A stretch of 64,000 nucleotides of DNA from Branchiostoma floridae. Taxonomy: Eukaryota; Chordata; Leptocardii; Amphioxiformes; Branchiostomatidae. The stretch is from NCBI RefSeq assembly GCF_000003815.2, contig NC_049981.1:23235313-23299312 (forward strand). The letters run 5' to 3'. Shown piece after piece: positions 27,466-34,900 of this stretch. How positions within the stretch are numbered: position 1 is the first letter of the stretch; each line of letters starts with the position of its first letter. The position numbers and the translations under genes are program-made. The notes under the pieces are model-generated. The model did not search any database. It was not told where the DNA came from and was given only the letters and a program-made list of their open reading frames with translations.

Positions 27466-28048
27466 TGTAAAACATAACCTTTCAGCGAAGGTAAAAATTT
27501 ATACAAAAACTAAATATTTCACGGTAAGTGTCCCGAACTGGTCATTTTTTTTAGTGTACAGCAGCGCCTCACGTTGGATTACACTGGAAGTTGCGAAACA
27601 TCCGAGAAACCTGGTCAAGGCCAGGTCAGTCGTTGATTGACGACATGAAACTGGCTAGGGGGTGTGGCTCATTACTTTGCAACAGCCTCTGGCGAGCTTT
27701 TTGTCCCTAACTCCAAGGCGTCCCCCGGTATAATGGCGGTTACAGGGGCAACTGGAGAACAAGTAGGAAAAGATTCGTCTGTAATTGCACAACAGGAGAA
27801 CATTTGAAACAAAGAAACTCTCTGAATTTCTCAAGAGCGTTGGCCCAGGTTTTATCATTGCATCGACTTACATGCACATGTGTATCTCTTTCTTAAACCT
27901 TTCCAGTGTCTCCTCTAGGTGTAGATACTTACAATATATGCACTGTACATGTATTTTTCCCTCAGGTTGTTCGAGAATTTCTGACATCACCCGAAAGCTG
28001 CTTGTACGCGAGTCCTGCGCTGGTTGCCATCTTACAAGCAAAGTTTAA
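9912..28048 (+). CDS. FMN-dependent 2-hydroxyacid oxidase (HAO/glycolate oxidase family), 5' partial, 8 exons
   Basis: Exons: 9912-10063, 10856-11108, 11169-11220 (tentative), 11553-11710, 12890-12981, 13498-13656, 14138-14207, 27966-28048. The family oxidises 2-hydroxy acids to 2-oxo acids and makes H2O2 in peroxisomes. Seen in order: RVLRDVS and [15 protein letters not shown] (exon at 9912), [10 protein letters not shown] and [13 protein letters not shown] (active-site Lys), [15 protein letters not shown] (catalytic His and substrate Arg), [20 protein letters not shown] (FMN phosphate loop), and a last exon ending Ser-Lys-Val before TAA, a plausible PTS1 variant. The exons found give about 339 residues; relatives are about 370, so roughly 40-50 N-terminal residues (one or two exons) are missing. 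Phases join except 11220 to 11553, where one ends in phase 0 and the next needs two preceding bases. The 12890 exon ends at a GC donor. Subfamily (HAO1 or HAO2) is not resolved. Confidence 0.88.
10318..10545. mobile_element. Relative of the 12091-12291 MITE, invaded by a LINE end
   Basis: The left end ATTATACCCCTGTCACAT and the right segment GCAGACTCGTCGTCC, then GATTTTCGCC, match the two ends of the MITE at 12091-12291. The interior differs and contains the 3' motif CATACTTTGTACAATTG seen at 37661, so a retroelement end has probably landed inside. It lies in the HAO intron between 10063 and 10856. Confidence 0.5.
11232..11320 (+). pseudogene. Decayed tandem copy of the small HAO exon
   Basis: About 90 nt downstream of the tentative exon at 11169-11220 there is a second block that reads [17 protein letters not shown] where the exon reads [17 protein letters not shown]. 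The flanking TTTTCTGAACTT upstream of each is shared as well. The copy has a possible CTAG acceptor but no GT donor after the matching end, so it is probably dead. This is a local tandem duplication inside the HAO gene. Confidence 0.5.
11833..12561. mobile_element. Harbinger-like non-autonomous element, TTA target duplication
   Basis: The 33-bp terminal inverted repeats start GGCCACAGCATGTAAATTTT and continue ATGGATGACATC; the right end is the reverse complement with one or two changes. TTA flanks both ends (11830-11832 and 12562-12564), the target site of PIF/Harbinger elements. There is no transposase within the 729 bp. A second inverted-repeat element lies inside it. It sits in the HAO intron between the exons at 11553 and 12890. 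Confidence 0.7.
12091..12291. mobile_element. Hairpin MITE nested in the Harbinger-like element
   Basis: Two arms of about 75 bp are near-perfect inverted repeats. The left starts GGTTATACCCCCCTCACATG and continues TAGCGAAAATCGAT; the right ends CATGTGAGGGGGTGTAACC. Both carry GACGACGAGTCTG and AGCTCTAAATTA in mirror order. The short centre is non-coding. The single strand would fold into one long hairpin. Confidence 0.75.
13017..13080. repeat. (CA)n microsatellite just after a GC splice donor
   Basis: Nearly pure (CA) repeat in the HAO intron starting at 12982. It separates the exon at 12890 from a purine-rich tract downstream. Confidence 0.95.
13081..13460. repeat. GA-rich, strongly purine-biased intron tract
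   Basis: About 380 bases of mostly A and G on the plus strand, dominated by AGAGAGA, GACAGA and GAGAAA runs. It ends about 35 bases before the HAO exon at 13498. The Arg-Glu-Thr-rich frame across it is a low-complexity artefact. Confidence 0.9.
14390..14500 (-). mobile_element. LINE 3' end (minus orientation) with GAA-rich tail
   Basis: The stretch with AACTTTACTGCATGACAACT followed by CAGTGTATGGCAACTTG resembles the LINE 3' UTR at 40001-40045 (TTTATTGCTCAACAATCG, then ACAATGTATGGCAAC). A purine-rich GAA tail (14357-14405) sits where the tail would be. No coding part is visible. Confidence 0.45.
14501..14765. repeat. Direct repeat of 27265-27486, ending exactly at an assembly gap
   Basis: From AAAAAATCTAAGAAACTAAT through GGCTAGCACTATGTGCTGG to TAAAACATAACCTTTCAGCG, the sequence matches 27265-27486 apart from CA-repeat length and a few changes. 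The match stops at the first N. The second copy carries on without a break into the last HAO intron. Confidence 0.9.
14650..14740. repeat. (CA)n microsatellite within the gap-edge repeat
   Basis: Mostly pure CA with CATACATA inserts; the matching stretch at 27405-27462 is shorter, as expected for allelic or duplicated copies. Confidence 0.92.
14766..14865. other. Assembly gap (100 N)
   Basis: Exactly 100 undetermined bases, the usual placeholder for a gap of unknown size. Confidence 1.
14907..15130 (+). pseudogene. HARBI1-like (PIF/Harbinger) N-terminal exon, broken
   Basis: Read from 14907, the frame gives [20 protein letters not shown] then DTLMSKL, a TAA at 15023, and then [16 protein letters not shown] and [10 protein letters not shown]. 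This is the RRRRWWVRPWL..R...G.Y..L..EL..ED...F..F.RM....DELL pattern at the start of HARBI1-like nucleases and Harbinger transposases. It ends in a good donor, GTGAGT at 15131. The in-frame stop and the absence of the DDE catalytic exons show it is dead or unfinished here. It follows directly on the first N gap. Confidence 0.65.
15163..15345. repeat. GC-rich hairpin repeat, copy 1
   Basis: CCCCGGTTCAATTTAAGTC and GACTTAAAACCAACCGGGG form a hairpin. It is followed by CCGAGGCC, AACCCGGAAGCCGC and CTCGGGCCCCTATGTGGAAA, then TGTGACC. The same order of blocks recurs at 15553-15735. Composition is very GC-rich compared with the flanks. Confidence 0.7.
15553..15735. repeat. GC-rich hairpin repeat, copy 2
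   Basis: CCCGGTTGATTTTAAGTTCG and CTAAGAATCAACCGGGG form the same type of hairpin as copy 1, followed by CCCGAGCCCC, AGCCCGGCAGCCGCCGGG and TTTGTGTAAATGTGACG. Diverged from copy 1 by substitutions and small indels. The downstream edge lies 31 bases before the second N gap. Confidence 0.7.
15767..16249. other. Assembly gap (483 N)
   Basis: Undetermined bases. Any reading frame drawn across them is meaningless. Confidence 1.
16405..16540. repeat. Imperfect repeat of 16840-16940
   Basis: CATGAAGAGTGTATTCATGT, then CACCCTAAGGTGCAGCAAGG and TATCTTTA recur about 430 bases downstream with substitutions. Both lie between two N gaps. No coding motif. Confidence 0.6.
17184..17726. other. Assembly gap (543 N)
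   Basis: Undetermined bases between AT-rich sequence of no recognised function. Confidence 1.
18576..19286. other. Assembly gap (711 N)
   Basis: Undetermined bases. The flanks show no coding motif. Confidence 1.
19287..21273. other. No gene recognised
   Basis: Sequence between the last N gap and the left candidate LTR. It holds chance frames only, including the 154-codon one noted separately. Confidence 0.55.
20671..21135 (-). other. Uninterrupted 154-codon frame, probably not a gene
   Basis: An open frame with several Cys residues ([19 protein letters not shown]). No known motif, no signal peptide at its start, and no recognisable splice neighbours. The plus strand here has a loose repeat of CCCGTTTTGATAG-type units, which suggests repetitive DNA. 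Listed only because of its length. Confidence 0.15.
21274..21772. repeat. 499-bp direct repeat, left copy (candidate LTR)
   Basis: It begins TGAAAGAATCTGGG and ends GTCAAAGGTCA, so it has the TG...CA borders of an LTR. It is almost identical to 24189-24699. It contains a CCAATCAG box and several short AT-rich stretches, and has no coding content. No clear target duplication is visible, and the bases just after it do not look like a tRNA primer site. Confidence 0.7.
24189..24699. repeat. 511-bp direct repeat, right copy (candidate LTR)
   Basis: Same as 21274-21772 except for a 4-base deletion (GTGTTCAACC for GTGTTTATTCAACC) and a tandem duplication of about 15 bases (ACTCAAGTAACATAT). The next bases are TGGCCGTTAC; a TGG here would suit a primer-binding site, which raises the chance that this copy also served as a 5' LTR. 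Confidence 0.7.
24700..26283. other. No gene recognised
   Basis: Several short open frames between the right candidate LTR and the SINE. None carries a recognisable motif. Confidence 0.5.
26284..26430 (+). mobile_element. tRNA-derived SINE head
   Basis: GAGTGGGTAGAGTGTTCG is a Pol III A-box-like segment and AAGTTCGATCCCCGGCC about 35 nt later is a B-box, spaced as in a tRNA. The sequence does not close into a full cloverleaf and runs on into non-tRNA sequence, so it is a SINE relic and not a tRNA gene. Confidence 0.6.
27265..27486. repeat. Second copy of the gap-edge direct repeat
   Basis: Matches 14501-14765 and continues (AAGGTAAAAATTTATAC) toward the last HAO exon at 27966. This is the expected contiguous genomic sequence if the 14766-27264 block is out of place. 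Confidence 0.9.
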
Positions 28049-28371
28049 GATCTGACAAACCTCTAAATTTGAGAAGACTTTAAGGTCGCTAACTTCTTCT
28101 AAGAAGTCATGATTTAAAAAAAAAATCACTGGCATGCAGTTAGGCCTTGTTAATTTGATCATATGGATGACATCCTCTGGGAAACTCTGCTTCACAAGCT
28201 TGCGAATGAAAAAAGTTAAGTCGAAAACGTTGCCTTCATTATGGAATTTAAGTGTTGAGGAAGGTTGACCAAATGTTTGAACACATGGTATTGCGAACAA
28301 TAGATTCTTCATTTTTGCTTTTTCACAACTTCTTCTTTTACCTTGAATCCTTGAAATCGACTTTTGGCATT

Positions 28372-29594
28372 GACTTGACTTGACTTTATTAAGATCCACA
28401 ATTAGCATAACAATGGAGTACATTGAAGCTACTCTTCCTGTGGTCTTTATCAACAATTATTAAACATAACAGGACAAACACCTGACACACAGGAAGACAT
28501 ACAATCTATACAATGTACATAAAATTCACACTTGATAAAAGATAACTTAATGACTACCTGAGCTTATATATATATACAATGGGACCAATTATCTATTGCA
28601 AACCATTCCATGTGCTGGACATTCTGTACAAGAACCTTTTCTTTTGAGCATTTGTTCTGGGCTTTGGTAGTCTGATAGTTTGGGATTTTGATGAGCGTGT
28701 TTGATATCCATGGGACTGCATTTTGACCTGTTTATACAGAGAGACTGGTTGTTTGTTTTGCATTATCTTACGAAAAGTCACTACGCTTTTCTGCTGGATT
28801 CTGTCTTTCACGGACAGCCATCCTAGCGTCTGCAGCAAAGCGTCCCTGCTTGTGTACCTGTGGCAACCAAGGGCGATCCTGGCCGCTCTGTTCTGCACGA
28901 CCTGTAGCCGGTTTATGTTCTTCTTAGACGTACTTGCCCACACCGAACTGCAGTAGTCTAGATGTGTTAGTACAAGGGCCTGAATCAGTTTTATCCTCAG
29001 TCTGCGCGGAAGTAATTTCCTCACCCTGTTCACTTTCGCCATGCTTCTATTACAGTTCTTTACAACATGGTCTACGTGATTGTCGAATGTGAGGTTTTGG
29101 TCGACATGTACTCCCAAAAGCTTGACAGTGTGTACTTGTTGTAAACTCTGCCCCCTGAGTTCCAACTGTAGTGGAGGTGCGACTCTTGTCTTCTTAGACG
29201 TCCCAACCAGCATGGTCTTTGTCTTGCCGTTGTTCAGTTTAAGCATGTTGTGGTCCGACCATTTAGCCACACATTCTAAATCCACCAGAGTCTTTGTTCT
29301 TATGTCCTGTACAGTGCGTCCTGCTGCATGTACTGTACTGTCGTCAGCATACTGGTCCAGTTCCCCATTCTCTACTGTACTGGACATGTCATTGACGTAA
29401 ATGCTGTACAGTTGTGGTCCCAAACAACTTCCCTGCGGCACCCCGCATTGCAACACTCGGCTCTGACCGTATGCCCCGTTTGCATAGACCTGCCACTTGC
29501 GGTTTGACAAGTATGACATGATCCAAGACAACGCTTCCTCTGAGAAACCGTACATTCTATAACAGTATACGTTTGCCGTTACTTGTTTCTGCAA
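28372..29594 (-). mobile_element. Non-LTR retrotransposon (LINE), 5'-truncated, intact RT C-terminal half
   Basis: An uninterrupted 333-residue reading frame (29594-28593) covers the reverse transcriptase palm and thumb. It contains YGFSEEALSWIMSYLSNRK, GVPQGSCLGPQLYSIYVND and QYADDS (the catalytic YADD). It ends RFLYRMSSTWNGLQ, a usual C-terminus for CR1/Jockey-group elements. About 200 nt of 3' UTR follow, ending in AATAAA and a (GTCAA)n tail near 28372-28400. There is no endonuclease domain, so the element was 5'-truncated at insertion. The lack of stop codons suggests it is fairly young. It lies just downstream of the HAO stop codon, in opposite orientation. Confidence 0.88.
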
Positions 29595-29599
29595 TATAC

Positions 29600-31900
29600 G
29601 GCTTATATCTAATTATTTTGTAACTGCTTTGTAAAACTATATATGGTCGAAAATGCTTTTTTATCACCCGGAAATTGATGCGCGCGCGGATGCCATCCAT
29701 ATAATCAAATCAACTTGACCTGACTGATATATATGTGCATATAGATATGCCATGATGATCGTAAAGCCACTAGTCACTCTATAAGCTTCATTGTTGCATT
29801 GATAAGTAAAGCAAAAGCTATGGATACGTAATCATAAAGATATTAAACGGTGCACCTAAAAACTTAACTCCCGTTCTAAACATTACAGTCTACGTAAAAG
29901 TAATGGAAGTAGTAATGAAGTAATGGGCAATCATGTTACAGGTTAAAGTTCTCAACAAATTTCATAGAGAAAAAAATCATCTTCCCACGCTTCGTGTATT
30001 TTGTTGTCTTTTCAGTACTAGTCATACTTGTACGTTTTGCATAATCCTCTCATTATAGAGTCAAAGGTAACACAAATGACAAATAACACAAGGGTTCACA
30101 CATCATATCATTAATAACAAACGAACAAACAAACAACATACCTGACATATTTAAAAAGTGTAACATATTCCATGCAGAGGTGCGCTGGATGGGAGGGGGG
30201 TGGGGGTGGCACGACGACTAGCAGCTGACCAGAGACAATGGAAAACAATCTTTATGACAGTCTGCCTCAGTATGTAGTAACTAATACGCACGAACCAAGA
30301 TTATGAATCGAGATTCAAACCAATAACTAACAAAACGTGACTTGTTAGACTTGGAGCTAAAGTCTTGGACGGTTTGATATTATCCGGGCCACGTTGTTCT
30401 CTATCTGACCCATATCATCAATGGTTTCTGCTTGTTTAGTCTGTGTTACACATAGCCGACCAAGGCCTCCCAACCTTCTCCAGACCATAGTTGGGTGTTA
30501 GTCGTGAGCAAGGTCATCTGTGGTTGGGTCGTTGGAATTTCCTACTAGTTTTTACAAATCGTCTGCAAATTCTGAGGAATCAAAGTCGGGAAAGTCATAT
30601 TTTACTTTGATGCGATCAGTGGAGTAAGCTGTTAGGATAGAATAGTATGGCGTCCAGGCGTCTACTATAATTAATAATCCCAGGGCCGATCTTGGTTGGT
30701 ACGTGGCCGTGACCAAAGTCGTGAGAAGGACCTGAATGTGTTACACGCATCATTACACGCGTTCCCACGACCAGGGTGGTACAAGTTTGTATGTAGGCAT
30801 TCCAAGGTTGAGAAAATATCGATTGTTGTTGACAAAAAATATGCTTGACAATATGAAAGGTCAACCTTTGTTATTTTGCATAGACACACATTGCGTACTC
30901 GGTATCCGGTCCCTTTTGCGGTCAACTGGACACCGTGGCAGGATGTGGCAAAGCGATATATCCTGTTTAATGTTCTAGATGTCACATCCTCAAAAAGGTA
31001 AAAAGGCGGGTCAGTCACACAGGATTTGGCCTAGACGAACAAACGCCAGTAACAATCAAGCATTATCTCACAATGTTACAAAGAGTTAGTAGAATCTTTT
31101 ATTCATCACTCATTGTCCATATACATCTAGTTAAACCAATTGCAATGAAAAACGATTAAGCGAAATACTGTTATTTAGGTCTAAACTATTCCCAAACCAC
31201 CTAGGCTCCAGAATTGTGTTCATAAGCTACATTATTTTTAAGGGTTATCACCATGAATCAAATGCCACATAAGATTTGTTAATAGATTGCAAAAACAAAC
31301 AAACGAGCAAGCCAATGTTTCTTGGTGCCATTATAAAGGTAATCATCTGGAAAGGTCTATGTGTATTTTAGTACTAGTTACTGGAAGCTTATAGTTACTG
31401 GCAACTACCTTGAATATGGCTAATATATCAGTTTGATAGTGGTGATAAGATAAGCCATGTCTTCAACATTTTGCATTTTATGGGGTTATGCATACAGCCT
31501 CCTTGTTCTAAGTAACATATTTAAACCCTAAAGCGATTTCTGTGTGCTAGCTATCTGATTATATAAAAAAACAAATAGTTGACCTTAAACGAACTATACA
31601 CCTTCATCTGTCTGCGGTCCTATGCAAGAAATGCATCAATACAATAGCACACGACGGACAGGGACATGCAATGACACTAAAATACATAACATATACATGT
31701 ATAAACATACTGCAGAAATGAACGAAAACTCAGTCATTAAATTTCCTTTTGTGTGCTGTAATCCATTGACGAGACATACGGTAGAGGAAGCAAATACATT
31801 TCACGATTATTTTTTAGGTGTTTATCGAGTTTGGTATCGACTGTTGTTTGGCTGGCTATGCGCCTGCTGTGTGAGGCTATTAAAAAGCCGCTTGCTTTAG
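29600..31900. other. Intergenic, between a LINE and the P450 3' end
   Basis: AT-rich sequence. It includes a repeat end at 29681-29722 (see findings) and a G-rich run near 30190-30210. No exon seen. Confidence 0.6.
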
Positions 31901-31908
31901 CTATTTTT

Positions 31909-34900
31909 CTATCGGGGGAGAACGCACAACTTGAAAGGCGGAGGGGTCAGAGTGAATCCACAGCGTCCTTTCGTCGAAGGTTTCGGCTCGCCCTCCGGTA
32001 GCATGAACTTGAAGCGTAGCATCAGGGAAGAGAAGAGCAGGAACAGCTCGACTTTGGCCAGCTTCTCTCCAAGACACAGTCGATCACCTGTTCACATACA
32101 TTTGGTGTCAATCAACATTTGAGTCAAGCTGGCCTGGTAGGCCATACATATAGGAAGAGGAATGGTTCCAAGACGGTCCCAGTATATGATATTACTCAAG
32201 GTTTGGGATGGCTCAGTGCTATGAGGATATTGTTTGAAACGGAAGACCGATAGGAAATGATCTCCGCTAAGACGTCTTCACAGAGATGATTCTATATGCA
32301 ATTTCTGATGAAGGCCAGTATTGTTATGACCTGATTTATAGACTTTGTTGGAGTATCTTCGAACTCAAACTTCATAAAAACAATACAAGTTTGTAAGTAA
32401 AGGTCAGTTTGCGAATGTCGAACCTTTTGGGACGTTCTGTATGATTTAACTATTTTCCTTTTCTATTTACCTGCAGAGAAGGGCATGAACGACTCAGTGC
32501 TGCTGATGACTCGTCCTTCCCGGTCCAGAAAACGCTCCGGTCGGAAACGTTCCGGATCTGTCCACACTTCCGGGTCCATGTGAGCTGACCACAGGTTAGT
32601 CAGCACCTACCAGCATAACAGATGACATAGTCTTACCGACTGTTGCCCATAATGATAACCTTGTTCAGAATCAAATGAAATAGTTGTGGAAAAAATTCTT
32701 GTCGTAAAGTGTTGACCAAGGAGATCGACTGGCTCTTTTCTTTATTAGCGTGCTAGGGCATTTTACGCGCAGATAATATATTTGTCAGGGTATTCTGTAG
32801 ACAATAGGATCTGGCAGAATCAGCGATTTTACCGGAAGAGATCGCCATCAAAGTCTCTATCGCGCGATCAGGAAATATGAAATATAAAGTGCAACATTAA
32901 TCAGCGATCCTAATACAATAGAGATTCCTTTCGTGCGACCGCGATCTCTCCCAGTAAAATTGCCGACTGACGTCTCCGTCAAATCGCAATCTCTACCGTT
33001 ACATATTTATGCTTATATCAAATTGATAAAGTAGCAAGCATTTACCTGTGTTCCGGCCGGTATGTCATACCCTCTGAAGTTGACGGCCGTGGTTGTGGCG
33101 TGCGGCAGGTTGAGCGGAATCACCTGCCGGATCCGCTGGATCTCCAGGACAGTCGCCTCCACGTAGGGCAGCTGCAGGCGGTGGCGTATGGATGGAAGAC
33201 CACCATCGCTTCCGACCACACGATCCAGTTCCTCCTGTACCTAGGAAATACATCAATGAACTTGATATTATTAGTATAAACAAATATCCCTCTCCTCTTT
33301 TCCCCTTCTCCCCCCCTCTCTCTCTCTCTCACTCACACACGCAAACACACACACTCACAGACACGCACACACAAGTCTGATGAATATCGCTTCTTTACAA
33401 CACTGGCAAACTGAAGCCTGGTTCACCTTGCAATTATTGCACGTATTGCTCTAACCTTTCTACTTTTCGTATGAATACCTTTGTCTGGATGTCTGGATTC
33501 AGGATCATGTAAAGAACCCCCCAGGCCAACGTCATACTGCCTCCCTCAGTTCCAGCCGTGAACAGGTTGGCCACGAAGTACACCAGGTGTTCCTCGGTGA
33601 AGCCACCCGCGGGGTTGGGTTTGGCCAGCTCCAACAGGCAGTAGTCGATGAAGTCCCGCGGGTTGGCCAGGTCCAGCGTGGCGCGATGGTTCTCCACCTC
33701 CTCTCGGATGAAAGCCTGAAGCATCTCGGCAAGCCTGATTGCCTTTCGACCGGATTGGTTCTCTGCAAGGCATGCGGAGCAAAATGTTACACTCAGCGTC
33801 GTCGTAGGCTACCGTGATTAGGTGTATATTGGTGAACAGGTGCACGTGAATCAGGGTATATACATAAGACCAACCAAAGAATACAAACTTTTACAACGTC
33901 ACTTAGAAGCCAGTAACATCCCAACTAACAAGAAGGGTCAGAATCAAAGTCAAGAAAAGGATCTCTTACCAAGTGGCAGGAAGCGCAGGATCGGGAACAG
34001 GCTGAGGATCTGGCAGCTGCTGATGGCCCTCGCTATGTCCTTCACGTTGCGGCGAAGCTGGCTCAGCTTGGAGTCGTCGTAGTCGAATCGGCGGCCGAAA
34101 ACCATGGAGCACACCACGTTGGAAAAGGCAGCATTTGATACTTCCACAATATCAAATGGTTCGCCGTTGTATGATTGTATCTGTATTTGATTTGATGCAA
34201 GCAATCATAAGTCAGTGTTTTTATACATGTAGATTATTGCATTGCGCGCAATGTGCTTTACATTTAAAACAGGGTGCCTTATTTTCTTCGTTTGAATCAA
34301 CATATAAAGGATACGTACTGACAGTTTGGGCTTGTGAAGGTAATGTTTACATCATCGTTGGAAATTATCTCAATCCCTAAGGTTTCAAAGAGAAAGGGCC
34401 ACTCTTGTTTATACTGTACATTAATGATTTGCCTGATTATATATCACATGGACAGGTTGTGTTGTATGCTGATGACACTGCACTTTTCTATGCATCTAAA
34501 ACAGTAAGGGATGTGAATACTTGTCTGAATGCCGACCTTCGTAATATCGAAACATGGTTACACACAAATAAATTGACACTCAATGTTACTAAATGTAAAG
34601 CAATGCTCTTCGGCACAGCGCGTAGGCTGCAGTCAAGTACAGAGCAACTGTCAACCACTCTTTCTGGCACCAGTTTGGAAGTTGTCACTAGCTTTAAGTA
34701 TCTGGGCGTTTGGCTTGATCCTTGCTTAACATGGGAAGTCCATATTGACAAGTTATGTAATGCAGTCTCGTCAAGACTGGGAGTCTTACGGCGCCTAATT
34801 CCTTGTCTACCACAGCGCACTCTTGTTATGTTATTCAACTCCATGGTTTTGCCTAAAATGGACTATTGCAATGTGATTTGGGGTAACTGTGGTAAATGTC

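Noticed and set aside
27962-28456. 164-codon minus-strand frame
   Set aside because: It crosses the last HAO exon in antisense and the tail of the LINE at 28372. It matches no family and mixes unrelated sequences.
33065-33332. Additional minus-strand frames over P450 exons 4 and 5
   Set aside because: They are other-frame shadows of P450 coding exons or read through introns.
34488-34844. 118-codon minus-strand frame
   Set aside because: Antisense shadow of the plus-strand LINE reverse transcriptase.
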